A stretch of DNA of 16,632 nucleotides from Clostridia bacterium (lineage in GTDB: Bacteria; Bacillota; Clostridia; Oscillospirales; Acutalibacteraceae). Shown here in pieces: positions 1-6,735 of this stretch. A program made the position numbers and the translations under genes. How positions within the stretch are numbered: position 1 is the stretch's first letter; every line of letters starts with the position of its first letter. The stretch is from the NCBI GenBank assembly GCA_900767015.1, contig CAAFXQ010000266.1, forward strand, positions 1 to 16,632, read 5' to 3'. The notes beneath the pieces are model-generated. The model made no database searches, had not been told where the DNA came from, and saw nothing but the letters and a program-made list of their open reading frames with translations.

Positions 1-342
1 CGAAAACAGTTCCTCCGCCGGCTCCTCTCTCGGCGCCAGTTCTTCGGCAAGCTCACATATGTATTGGGCAAGAGACAGCTTGACAATGTCGCCCCGAAGC
101 GAAAAAAACACGTCCTTCGGACAGCTTTCCCGTAACGAATACGCACCGCTTTTGCCCTTCGTCAGACTCATATCCGAATAGCAGAATACATCTGTCGTGT
201 TTGCGTTGCGGTTTTTCGGGCTTCTCGCCCCGTTCGCAAACGCTTTTATAATCCCTTTTTCACGGGTAAGCAGGGTCAAAAGCTTGTCCCGCTCACCCGT
301 CGCCTGTTCTCTGATGACAACAGCCTCAGTCCTGATAATCAT
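1..342 (-). CDS. recO: DNA repair protein RecO, N-terminal part (cut by window edge)
   Basis: The visible 114 residues begin MIIRTEAVVIREQATGERDK and read through an OB-fold-like N-terminal domain typical of RecO (a 'T.A.VI......E.DKLL.LLT...G.I...A.GAR' pattern). RecO works with RecF and RecR to load RecA on SSB-coated single-stranded DNA and to anneal strands in recombinational repair. The helical and zinc-binding C-terminal parts lie beyond position 1, so the gene is incomplete here only because the window ends. The start ATG at 342..340 has a good Shine-Dalgarno sequence, GGAGGA at 356..351, which sits inside the preceding small gene. The two genes overlap by 17 nt, pointing to one operon with era. 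The identification rests on sequence pattern and on the era–recO gene order. Confidence 0.9.
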   Translation of the reverse strand, partial: MIIRTEAVVIREQATGERDKLLTLLTREKGIIKAFANGARSPKNRNANTTDVFCYSDMSLTKGKSGAYSLRESCPKDVFFSLRGDIVKLSLAQYICELAEELAPREEPAEELFS

Positions 343-514
343 TTTTATATTCCTCCGCCGCAGGAAAATCAACGTCATAGTTATTGATAAACTCCTGGGC
401 AAATTCCTCGCTGATTTCCATATCGTCTTCGCTGTCCGAAGCGTTTTTATAGTTGAGAAAATCCGACACTCTTCCGGTTTTCATAAAGATCCGCCAAAGC
501 TCTTTTTTCGTCAT
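326..514 (-). CDS. YqzL-like small protein between era and recO
   Basis: A 62-residue protein. Its first ~25 residues (MTKKELWRIFMKTGRVSDFLNYK) resemble the YqzL family: a W..F..TG....YL..K pattern known from Bacillus, where the gene also lies between era and recO. The C-terminal ~35 residues form a strongly acidic tail, rich in Asp and Glu, longer than in the ~47-residue Bacillus protein as I remember it. There are no membrane segments and no catalytic motif, and the family function is unknown. The start is supported by GGAG 8 nt upstream of the ATG. The gene lies 72 nt after era and its 3' end overlaps the recO start by 17 nt, so it is probably co-transcribed and translationally coupled with recO. 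Family assignment is by pattern and synteny only. Confidence 0.75.
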   Translation of the reverse strand: MTKKELWRIFMKTGRVSDFLNYKNASDSEDDMEISEEFAQEFINNYDVDFPAAEEYKNDYQD

Positions 515-586
515 GCAATCATCTCCGCAAAGTTAATACAATAATAATGTTGACTTTTTACGAAGAGATTACACATGGAAAAATTA

Positions 587-1474
587 TCAATCAAGTCCGA
601 AATTGTGAATCAGACCCTCACGGTTCCGCCAACCCTCTTTGACCTTGACCCAGCATTTGAGGTTGATCCGGCAGCCGAAAAATTTTTCCATATCCTGTCG
701 GGCATACGTCGAAATTCGTTTTAAGGTCGCCCCTTTTTTGCCGATGATGATGCCCTTATGGCTCTCTTTTTCGCAGTAGATGACCGCATCAATATCCATC
801 AGATCGCCGTCGGGTCTTTCTCTCATGCGCTCAATCGAAACCGCAACACCGTGCGGAATTTCCTTATCTAAAAGGCGAAGCATTTTTTCTCTGATGATTT
901 CGCCGGCAAGCACACGTTCCGGCTGATCGGTCAGCGTATCGTCCGGGAAAAAGTGTTCGGATTCAAAGGAAAGCTTCGAAAGCTCCGAGATAAGCTCCCG
1001 GATTCCGTCGTTCTTAACCGCCGAAACGGGAACAACCGCCTCGAAGTTATAAAGAGCCGACAATTCACAGATACGGCTCATCAGTTCCGCCTTATCTTCA
1101 AGCAGGTCAATTTTATTGATTGCCAGCACAACCGGCATCTTTTCCTTTTTGAATTTTTCAATCAGTTCTTTTTCGATGTCCTTTATCTCACCTTTCGGCT
1201 CGACAACAAACAGGCAAGCATCAACGCCGCCGATGGAATCGGAAACTGCCTTGACCATTTTTTCACCGAGCTTCGTTCTCGGACGGTGAAAACCGGGCGT
1301 ATCGGTAAAGACAAGTTGAATTTCGCCCTCGGTGAGAACGCCCATGATTTTGGTTCTTGTCGTCTGCGGCTTTTCGGAAACAATGGCAATTTTTTGTCCG
1401 AGCATACGGTTTAATATCGACGACTTTCCGACGTTCGGTTTGCCGACGATAGCAATAAAGGCTGTTTTTGTCAT
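587..1474 (-). CDS. era: GTPase Era
   Basis: A 295-residue protein of normal length for Era, the essential GTPase that binds the 3' end of 16S rRNA and assists 30S subunit maturation. All G motifs are visible: G1 GKPNVGKS (11–18), G2 around TTRTK (38–42), G3 DTPG (58–61), G4 NKID (120–123) and G5 SAV (151–153). The C-terminal KH RNA-binding domain has its GxxG loop as IIGKKG (243–248), followed by the basic LKR helix. The start ATG at 1474 is preceded by GAGGT (1485..1481) at good spacing. It heads the era–YqzL-like–recO group and has its own candidate promoter. No key residue is missing. Confidence 0.97.
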   Translation of the reverse strand: MTKTAFIAIVGKPNVGKSSILNRMLGQKIAIVSEKPQTTRTKIMGVLTEGEIQLVFTDTPGFHRPRTKLGEKMVKAVSDSIGGVDACLFVVEPKGEIKDIEKELIEKFKKEKMPVVLAINKIDLLEDKAELMSRICELSALYNFEAVVPVSAVKNDGIRELISELSKLSFESEHFFPDDTLTDQPERVLAGEIIREKMLRLLDKEIPHGVAVSIERMRERPDGDLMDIDAVIYCEKESHKGIIIGKKGATLKRISTYARQDMEKFFGCRINLKCWVKVKEGWRNREGLIHNFGLD

Positions 1475-1508
1475 AAATCTACCTCAAAATCAAACTATAA
1501 TTTTACAT

Positions 1509-1537
1509 AGTATATGATAAATCAAAATTGATATAAA
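1509..1537 (-). promoter_or_regulatory. Candidate sigma-A promoter for era
   Basis: On the minus strand there is TTTATA (1537..1532), a 17-nt spacer and TATACT (1514..1509), about 35 nt before the era start. The -10 is good and the -35 matches TTGACA at 4 of 6. The -35 overlaps a small inverted repeat, TTGAT-N5-ATCAA (1542..1528), which could be a chance feature of AT-rich DNA or an operator. Confidence 0.45.
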
Positions 1538-1561
1538 ATCAAGACTTAGAAAACATATTCG

Positions 1562-1596
1562 TCCAACGTCCAAAATCCAATATCTAAAATCTAAAA
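1562..1596 (-). repeat. Degenerate heptanucleotide array 1 (5 units)
   Basis: Read on the minus strand, five adjacent 7-mers occur in register: TTTTAGA, TTTTAGA, TATTGGA, TTTTGGA, CGTTGGA. The consensus is TTTTRGA, with GA conserved in all five. The array directly follows the folT terminator stem and overlaps its last 3 bases. The next 7-mer on the far side (1555–1561) no longer matches. It codes for nothing and resembles arrays at 12373–12407 and 12924–12958 in unit length, copy number and placement, but not in unit sequence. Confidence 0.75.
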
Positions 1597-1622
1597 GGCT
1601 CTGCCTTTTTCGCAGAGCCTTT
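1585..1622 (-). terminator. Hairpin terminator after the folT-type gene
   Basis: Perfect 11-bp arms AAAGGCTCTGC and GCAGAGCCTTT (1612–1622 and 1594–1604) with a 7-nt loop lie about 28 nt past the folT stop. Downstream on the minus strand is an interrupted U-tract, TTTTAGATTTTAG, which is also the start of the heptad array. The stem is strong; the U-tract is imperfect. Confidence 0.75.
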
Positions 1623-1650
1623 ACGCCGGAGGAGTACGGCGAATATTCTT

Positions 1651-2271
1651 TTATTCTTCCGGTTTTGCCGGAGCAGTCGTACGGATTCCCTTCCTCAGAA
1701 TCTTTTCAACCGGAGCGCAAAGCCGTTCGAGCACGAAAGCCAGCAGCACAATCTGAACCACGCCCATACCGAGACTTTGCGGCCAGCGGGTCGCTAACTG
1801 AGCGGTAAACGGCGCACCGTAAGCAATCGAAATCCAAAGGGAATTCAGGAAAAACGAACAGATAAGCTGAATCAGACCGACCGCACCGGCAATCCGCAGA
1901 ATTTCATTGACTTTACTTGTCTGACCGTCCTTTTTCCCGAAGAACACATACGAGCCGTTCTTCTTATAAAGGAACAAGCCGTAAATTAAGCCCGACAGCA
2001 CCGCCGACACGGTAAAGCCCGGAAAGTAGGCGCCGACAGGGAACAAAAGCGTTCCGACAACGTCGCCGATACCGTAAACGAGCATTGCCTGCACAGGACC
2101 GAACAGCCTTGCCGCAAGGACAACAGGGACAAACGAGAACCCGATTTTCAGATTCCACGTCTGAAAGGACAGCCACCGAGAAAGTACCACCTGTAAAGCG
2201 ATTAAAAGCGCACAGCAAACAAGGTTCACGAGAACTTCCGTCGGTGTTTTTGCATTCTTTTTCTTTGACAT
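1651..2271 (-). CDS. folT: Folate-family ECF transporter S component (FolT type)
   Basis: A very hydrophobic 206-residue protein with about six membrane segments and a basic, Lys-rich start (MSKKK). The stretch from SRWLSFQTWNLKIGFSFVPV to GDVVGTLLFPVGAYFPGFT matches the folate-family S components of energy-coupling factor transporters: a conserved polar segment, then GP, a G(I/L).D..G..LFP.G.YFPGF loop, and SGLIYGLFLYKK. The S component binds the vitamin and pairs with a shared EcfA/A'/T energizing module, which is not in this window. Substrate choice is supported by the tetrahydrofolate riboswitch just upstream. I chose ATG at 2271 because AGGGAG lies 8 nt before it; a GTG at 2280, which would add three residues, falls inside that ribosome binding site. 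The gene is a single transcription unit with its own promoter and terminator. Confidence 0.85.
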   Translation of the reverse strand: MSKKKNAKTPTEVLVNLVCCALLIALQVVLSRWLSFQTWNLKIGFSFVPVVLAARLFGPVQAMLVYGIGDVVGTLLFPVGAYFPGFTVSAVLSGLIYGLFLYKKNGSYVFFGKKDGQTSKVNEILRIAGAVGLIQLICSFFLNSLWISIAYGAPFTAQLATRWPQSLGMGVVQIVLLAFVLERLCAPVEKILRKGIRTTAPAKPEE

Positions 2272-2279
2272 AAAAAACA

Positions 2280-2285
2280 CTCCCT
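2280..2285 (-). promoter_or_regulatory. Ribosome binding site of folT, deciding the ATG start
   Basis: AGGGAG (2285..2280) sits 8 nt before ATG at 2271 and overlaps the GTG codon at 2280, which rules that GTG out as a start. Most of this site also lies inside the 3' arm of the hairpin at 2281–2317. Confidence 0.8.
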
Positions 2286-2317
2286 TATTTTACCTGCACT
2301 CGCCGAAAAATAAGGAA
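2281..2317 (-). promoter_or_regulatory. Hairpin masking the folT ribosome binding site
   Basis: On the minus strand TTCCTTATTTT (2317..2307) can pair with AAAATAAGGGA (2291..2281): 11 bp including one G-U pair, closing a 15-nt loop. The 3' arm contains AGGGA, the core of the Shine-Dalgarno sequence. It is well placed to be the translational expression platform of the riboswitch upstream. No U-tract follows, so transcription termination is unlikely. The switching partner was not identified. Confidence 0.6.
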
Positions 2318-2354
2318 GCGTGACCGGACACGGCCGGAATTTCTTCGATAAATC

Positions 2355-2454
2355 ACAGCGGGATGCAATCTGCACACCGCAAGGCAAAGCCTTTTCGTCC
2401 CCGGGACAACTCCCCGTCCCCGAAGCACTTATAACGCGTGCAGATCTACTCTGT
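2355..2454 (-). ncRNA. Tetrahydrofolate (THF) riboswitch
   Basis: The RNA read on the minus strand carries the landmarks of the THF-I class: P1 strands ACAG (2454..2451) and CTGT (2358..2355); the conserved GAGTAGAT and TTGCATCC internal-loop strands; a perfect 8-bp P2, ATCTGCAC (2445..2438) with GTGCAGAT (2375..2368); a GGGAC/GTCCC stem with a G-rich loop; then ACGAAAAGGC with an AAGGC-TTT-GCCTT hairpin and GCGGTG. From memory the usual GCGUUAAGUG element reads GCGTTATAAGTG here, a 2-nt insertion. It lies between a strong promoter and a FolT-type gene, the classic context for this class. It should sense reduced folate and lower transporter synthesis when folate is abundant. Confidence 0.92.
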
Positions 2455-2464
2455 AGACTTGTCG

Positions 2465-2493
2465 ATTTTAACAGATAAAAGCGGAAAAGTCAA
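2465..2493 (-). promoter_or_regulatory. Sigma-A promoter of the riboswitch–folT unit
   Basis: TTGACT (2493..2488), a 17-nt spacer and TAAAAT (2470..2465) on the minus strand. Transcription would begin near 2458, just before the P1 strand of the riboswitch at 2454. The placement fits so well that promoter and riboswitch support each other. Confidence 0.85.
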
Positions 2494-2505
2494 TAGGCTA
2501 ACGTC

Positions 2506-3873
2506 TTAATAAGGCAAAAAGGCGTTCGTATAGTCATATTCGCCCGTCTGACACAGAAGGTCACGGAATATCTCATCAAGCTTCAGCGGCTTTCCGTTTG
2601 GTTCTTTCAGCTTTATGAACAAGCCGATTCGCTTCATAAAAGCCATGAAAGCCTGATATTCGACGGTATCCTGTGTGTATTTGCGTTCGCCCGAAAACAT
2701 CTGACAAACGACTTCGAACACGAAATCTTTCACTTTCAGGTCGGCGCAAACCGGATCGACCTTGCCGGGAACAAGAAGAAGTCTGCCGAGAATTTTGAAG
2801 GTAAGATTGTTGACGATTTTTCCGATGAGACGGAACATCGGCTTGAGCTTTTCGATTTTTTCTTCGCTTAAGTTGACAAGCTTTCCGATCATCTTGAACT
2901 GTTCGATATCGTTTTCCATAAAGTCGAAAGCGTCTTTCAAAAGGCAGAGGAAATGGTCTTTCATATACGTTTCAAGGTCTCTGTCCCCGAGTCCGTCAAA
3001 GGTATCGATGTGCAAGGTTTTGACGTCAAGTCCGTTCTTTTCGATTGTCACCTTTCGGATAGGCGACGGATAAGCCGTAATACAGCCCGTGTTGATATGA
3101 TAAAGCTTATTACCCTTATCGGTCACAATCCGTTTAATTGACTGCATGTGCGTGTGACCCGTGAAGATAAATTCAATTCCGCAGTCCGCCATAAACGGCA
3201 CCGCTGTTTCATGTCCGCCGAGCATATCAATCGGCGAAAACAGCGGATACAAAAGCGACGGCGCAATCGCCGGGTGATGCGTGACGGCGATAACCCGCTC
3301 GCCGTTTTGTTTCGCTTCTTCCGCCTGCTCTTTTATCCAGTCAAGGCAGTCGTCGTAATAGCCGCAGAACTGCCGTCCGTCTCCGTCATCGTTGAGCATG
3401 AGAAACCGCACGCCGTCAAAGGGTTTAACACTGTAACTGTAAGACGGAACATGCTCGCTCAAGCGGTCATTCCAGCCGAAATCGGCGTAAAGTGCACGAA
3501 GCTCTTCTCTTGTATACTTCGGTACGGGAAAGGTTCCGTTGTCGTCGTACCCTTTCGCCTCCATGTAAAAATCATGGGTCGCAAAGGTGACATAGACCTT
3601 TTTGCCTGCCGCCTTGAGTCTTTGAAGTTTTGTGACAAGCAGGTCGTGGCTTTGCTTTTCGCCGTCAAACGTCAGGTCGCCCGAAATGATGATGACCTCG
3701 TTGTCCTTATCGGCAATCAGCTTGTCAAACACCGCATCAACAATCGCTTCGGATTCGGCGATACACTTCTGGTCATAGTGGCATTTATTTTCGAAGTACT
3801 TTCCGTGTGAGCCGATCTGCTTCGTCGCATAAAGATGCAGATCGGTTATCTGGTAAAAATTCATGTTTTCCAT
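2506..3873 (-). CDS. Calcineurin-like metallophosphoesterase, substrate unknown
   Basis: A 455-residue cytoplasmic protein (no signal peptide) with most signatures of a dimetal phosphoesterase: DLH (11–13), SGDLTFDG (64–71, with D66 as bridging Asp), THH (198–200) and GHTHMQ (239–244). Where the family normally has GNHD or GNHE, this protein reads ATHD (98–101), so the usual Asn ligand is Thr. The C-terminal ~200 residues are helical, acidic and basic in blocks, and not recognisable to me. An open frame continues upstream to 4149, but ATG at 3873 is the only start with a ribosome binding site (AGGAG, 9 nt spacing), and the upstream part is antisense-like, low-quality protein that runs into iolE. 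The gene lies 79 nt after iolE behind a hairpin and only 13 nt before the folT promoter. A role in releasing phosphate from inositol phosphates is possible from context but unproven. Confidence 0.85.
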   Translation of the reverse strand: MENMNFYQITDLHLYATKQIGSHGKYFENKCHYDQKCIAESEAIVDAVFDKLIADKDNEVIIISGDLTFDGEKQSHDLLVTKLQRLKAAGKKVYVTFATHDFYMEAKGYDDNGTFPVPKYTREELRALYADFGWNDRLSEHVPSYSYSVKPFDGVRFLMLNDDGDGRQFCGYYDDCLDWIKEQAEEAKQNGERVIAVTHHPAIAPSLLYPLFSPIDMLGGHETAVPFMADCGIEFIFTGHTHMQSIKRIVTDKGNKLYHINTGCITAYPSPIRKVTIEKNGLDVKTLHIDTFDGLGDRDLETYMKDHFLCLLKDAFDFMENDIEQFKMIGKLVNLSEEKIEKLKPMFRLIGKIVNNLTFKILGRLLLVPGKVDPVCADLKVKDFVFEVVCQMFSGERKYTQDTVEYQAFMAFMKRIGLFIKLKEPNGKPLKLDEIFRDLLCQTGEYDYTNAFLPY

Positions 3874-3882
3874 TCGTATTCT

Positions 3883-3887
3883 CTCCT
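3883..3887 (-). promoter_or_regulatory. Ribosome binding site that fixes the metallophosphoesterase start
   Basis: AGGAG lies 9 nt before the ATG at 3873. It supports a 455-residue protein rather than the longer open frame reaching 4149. Confidence 0.8.
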
Positions 3888-3906
3888 GAATCAGTTTTAA
3901 GAAAGC

Positions 3907-3934
3907 AAGCCGAACTCGCTTCGGGGTTCGGCTT
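3907..3934 (-). terminator. Hairpin after iolE
   Basis: Perfect 9-bp arms AAGCCGAAC and GTTCGGCTT with a 10-nt loop lie 18 nt past the iolE stop. The minus-strand sequence that follows, GCTTTCTTAAAAC, is only moderately T-rich. It may end the iol operon, or act as a partial terminator that lets some transcription into the metallophosphoesterase gene, for which I see no separate strong promoter. Confidence 0.55.
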
Positions 3935-3952
3935 ATCATTATCATGTTCAGA

Positions 3953-4846
3953 TTAAAGACCGGTCTTTTCTCTGATATAGCTTCTCGCTTTGACGGCGTA
4001 TTCGAACGGGTTTGCCTTGGCAGGATCCTGCTCAGCCTCGACAACAACCCAGCCTTCATAGTCGGCCTCGTCAAGAATATCGAAAACAGGCGTAAAGTCA
4101 AAGTCGCCGTCGCCGGGTACGGTGAACGAACCGGCACGGACAGCGTCAAGGAACGAATAGCCCTTGGTCTTTGCGTCCTCGATGACGTTCTTTCTGATAT
4201 CCTTAAGGTGAACGTGCTTGATGCGGTTGACGTACTTTTTCAGAACGCCGACAACGTCCTCGCCGCTGAAGGAAAGATGACCGGTATCGAAAAGAAGATA
4301 AACAAGATTCGGGTCGGTGATTTCCATCAGCTTGTCAATTTCTTCGGCGGTCTGCACACCGGTTCCCATGTGATGATGAACCGTGAAGTACATATCCTTT
4401 TCTCTTGCAAGCTCACCCATTTTGTTAAAGCCCTTGGCAATCAGTGCCCACTGTTCGTCGGTATAAACCGGCTTTTCGCCGAAGATGCTGACGGGCTTGC
4501 CCTGAATGCTGTTGCCCTGCTCGGAGGCGCCGATTACCTTTGCACCGAGAGCGTGAAGAAAATCTCTGTGCTTAATAAACGCTTCAATCGTTGCGTCGTA
4601 GCCCTCGGAAAGAAGAAGCGAAGAAAACCATGCATTGCAGATTCTCATGCCTCTGACGTCAAGCTTGTGCTTTAAAACGTCAACGTCTTTGGGGTACTTG
4701 TTGCCGATTTCACTGCCCGTAAAGCCGGCAAGCGCCATTTCGCTGACGCACTGTTCAAAGGTGTTTTCTGCGCCGAGGTCGGGCAGGTCGTCGTTTGTCC
4801 ACGCAATCGGAGCGATTGCAAGAAAAACCTTGTCTTTGTTAAGCAT
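3953..4846 (-). CDS. iolE: Myo-inosose-2 dehydratase
   Basis: A 297-residue TIM-barrel protein of the AP-endonuclease-2/xylose-isomerase-like fold, matching IolE in length and pattern. It dehydrates scyllo-inosose (2-keto-myo-inositol) to 3D-(3,5/4)-trihydroxycyclohexane-1,2-dione in the cytoplasm. Typical segments are IAPIAWTNDDLPDLG near the start, FTGSEIGNKYP, YFTVHHHMGTGVQ, LLFDTGHLSFSG, HVHLKDIR and VVEAEQDP; the His, Asp and Glu residues in these carry the metal site in this fold. The ATG at 4846 has AGGAG 9 nt upstream and follows the iolD stop by 17 nt. The upstream extension of the frame to 4963 overlaps iolD and is rejected. It is the last gene of the iolGBDE operon. Confidence 0.93.
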   Translation of the reverse strand: MLNKDKVFLAIAPIAWTNDDLPDLGAENTFEQCVSEMALAGFTGSEIGNKYPKDVDVLKHKLDVRGMRICNAWFSSLLLSEGYDATIEAFIKHRDFLHALGAKVIGASEQGNSIQGKPVSIFGEKPVYTDEQWALIAKGFNKMGELAREKDMYFTVHHHMGTGVQTAEEIDKLMEITDPNLVYLLFDTGHLSFSGEDVVGVLKKYVNRIKHVHLKDIRKNVIEDAKTKGYSFLDAVRAGSFTVPGDGDFDFTPVFDILDEADYEGWVVVEAEQDPAKANPFEYAVKARSYIREKTGL

Positions 4847-4855
4847 AAATTCAAA

Positions 4856-4860
4856 CTCCT
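4856..4860 (-). promoter_or_regulatory. Ribosome binding site that fixes the iolE start
   Basis: AGGAG is 9 nt before ATG at 4846, in the short gap after iolD. It shows that the frame open to 4963 is not used from its first ATG. Confidence 0.8.
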
Positions 4861-4863
4861 CTT

Positions 4864-6711
4864 TTAATAAAGTCTTGCTTTTTCGATGTTCGCTTTCATG
4901 TCCTCGTAGGCGTCCTGGACGGTTTTGCTCGTTGAAACCTCGGCGACGCCGACTCTCCACCACGAATCGTAGCCGTCGGTCATGGACTTATGAGCGACCT
5001 TGATATCAAAGAACGTCGGTACGGTCTGCTTCTTCGAGTCTTCCAAAGCTTCTTCAAGTTCTTTCGGGGTCGAACAGCGGTACGCCTTACAGCCGTATCC
5101 TTCGGCGATTTTTGCAAAGTCGGTGACGATGATATCGCCGTCAAGCATACCGGTTTCGGCGTTACGTCTTGTAAAGCGGGTGCCGAACGTATCGGTGCCC
5201 TGATTGTTCTGTAAGTTTTCGATACAGCCCCAGCCACTGTTGTCAAAGAGCATGATGTTGACCTTCTTGCCCTCCTGAACGGCGGTGTAAAGCTCGCTGT
5301 GAAGCATCAGGAAGCTTCCGTCGCCGACCATGGCGTATATTTCCTTGTCGGGGGCGGCAATCTTTGCGCCGAGTGCGCCGCAGATTTCGTAGCCCATGCA
5401 CGAAAAGCCGTATTCAACGTGATAGGTATACGGCGCATGCGATTTCCAGATTCTCTGCATACAGCCGGGAAGTGAACCCGAGGCGGTGATGGCAATTGAA
5501 TCGGGAGCGATTCCCTCGTTGATGATACCGAGGGCTCTTGTCTGCGAAAAGCCGTTTTCGAGCTCGACCGAATAACAGCGGTCGATTTCCTTGAAGAATT
5601 CCGCCTGAGCGTTCTTCGGCTCGTCGCCCCACTTGGACTTGTAGCCGTCAAGCTTATTCATAATCGCTTCAAGCGAAAGCTTGGCATCGGCAATGACAGC
5701 AGTGCTGTCCATTTTGAAAGCGTCAAAGGAGCTGACGTTGATGGAAAGCATTTTGACGTCGGGGTTCTGGAAGCCCCACTTTGAGCAGGTCGTAAAGTCG
5801 GTCAGTCTCGTGCCGACTGCAATCACAAGGTCGGTCTTCTTGGCAAGACGGTTGGCGCTTCCGGCACCGGTTACGCCGATACCGCCCATATTCAGCGGAT
5901 GATTCCACGGAATCTGTCCCTTGCCGGCCTGCGTTTCGCCGATGGGAATCTCATACTTTTCGGCAAAAGCAAGAACAGCCTTGTAGCTTTCGGAATAGGT
6001 CACGCCGCCGCCGACAACCAAAAGCGGCTTTTCGGCGTTTTTGATCATTTCAACTGCGGCGTCAATTTCTCTTTCGGTCGGCACACGTCTGTCCATGTAC
6101 CAGACACGCTTACAAAGAAAATGGTCGGGATAATCGAACGCTTCGGCTTCGACGTCCTGCGGCATCGCAAGACAGACCGCACCCGTTTCGGCAGGATCGG
6201 TCAGAACACGCATAGCGTTCAGACAGGCGGTCATCAGCTGTTCGGGTCGTTCGATTCTGTCCCAATATTTGCAGACGGCTTTAAAGGCGTCGTTTGCGGT
6301 CGTCTTACAGCTTGTCGGCTGTTCAATCTGTTGTAAAACCGGGTCGGGCTGACGGCAGGCAAAGGTGTCACCGGGGAGCACCAAAAGCGGAATTCGGTTC
6401 GCCGTTGCGGTGCCGCAGGCGGTCACCATGTTGAGGGCGCCCGGGCCGATTGACGAGGTGCAGGCGATAATCTCACGTCTTTTTTTCTGTTTGGCAAAAG
6501 CGATAGCGGCGTGCGCCATGCCCTGCTCGTTATGTCCCTGATAATAGGTAAGGCTGTGTCCGCCCTGTTCAAGAGCCTGACCGATTCCGACAACGCAGCC
6601 GTGACCGAAGATTCCGAAAATTCCGTTGACGAACTTCGTTTCCTTTCCGTCAAAGCAGACATACTGATTGTCAAGGAATCTGACAAGAGCCTGAGCCATT
6701 GTAAGTTTCAT
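4864..6711 (-). CDS. iolD: 3D-(3,5/4)-trihydroxycyclohexane-1,2-dione hydrolase (ThDP-dependent)
   Basis: A 615-residue enzyme of the thiamine-diphosphate acetolactate-synthase superfamily, close to the ~640 residues of Bacillus IolD and collinear with it. It opens the cyclic dione to 5-deoxy-D-glucuronate. The N-terminal PYR domain carries the catalytic Glu in YQGHNEQGMAHAA (E62). The CHAG.G-type region reads SIGPGALNMVTACGTA. The central domain spans about 195–350. The ThDP-Mg motif is GDGSFLMLH (463–471), running to FDN (489–491) and then GWGCIENLQ. The ATG at 6711 has GGAG 8 nt upstream. The gene starts 24 nt after iolB and ends 17 nt before iolE. No defect is seen. Confidence 0.96.
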   Translation of the reverse strand: MKLTMAQALVRFLDNQYVCFDGKETKFVNGIFGIFGHGCVVGIGQALEQGGHSLTYYQGHNEQGMAHAAIAFAKQKKRREIIACTSSIGPGALNMVTACGTATANRIPLLVLPGDTFACRQPDPVLQQIEQPTSCKTTANDAFKAVCKYWDRIERPEQLMTACLNAMRVLTDPAETGAVCLAMPQDVEAEAFDYPDHFLCKRVWYMDRRVPTEREIDAAVEMIKNAEKPLLVVGGGVTYSESYKAVLAFAEKYEIPIGETQAGKGQIPWNHPLNMGGIGVTGAGSANRLAKKTDLVIAVGTRLTDFTTCSKWGFQNPDVKMLSINVSSFDAFKMDSTAVIADAKLSLEAIMNKLDGYKSKWGDEPKNAQAEFFKEIDRCYSVELENGFSQTRALGIINEGIAPDSIAITASGSLPGCMQRIWKSHAPYTYHVEYGFSCMGYEICGALGAKIAAPDKEIYAMVGDGSFLMLHSELYTAVQEGKKVNIMLFDNSGWGCIENLQNNQGTDTFGTRFTRRNAETGMLDGDIIVTDFAKIAEGYGCKAYRCSTPKELEEALEDSKKQTVPTFFDIKVAHKSMTDGYDSWWRVGVAEVSTSKTVQDAYEDMKANIEKARLY

Positions 6712-6735
6712 GCTGTTTTCTCCTTTTCTTTCAGA

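Noticed and set aside
1483..1500. Second -10-like TATAGT close to the era start
   Set aside because: There is no acceptable -35 at 16–18 nt, and the leader would be almost absent. The pair at 1537–1509 is better.
2272..2280. GTG start for the folT-type gene, adding three residues
   Set aside because: The GTG is part of the Shine-Dalgarno sequence itself. The ATG at 2271 is at correct spacing.
3874..4149. N-terminal extension of the metallophosphoesterase frame
   Set aside because: It overlaps iolE, has no ribosome binding site at its first ATG, and encodes Arg/Ser/Thr-rich sequence unlike protein. The ATG at 3873 has AGGAG and directly precedes the first family motif.
4847..4963. N-terminal extension of the iolE frame
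   Set aside because: It lies within the iolD 3' end, is Arg-rich and has no ribosome binding site. IolE homologues begin near the ATG at 4846.
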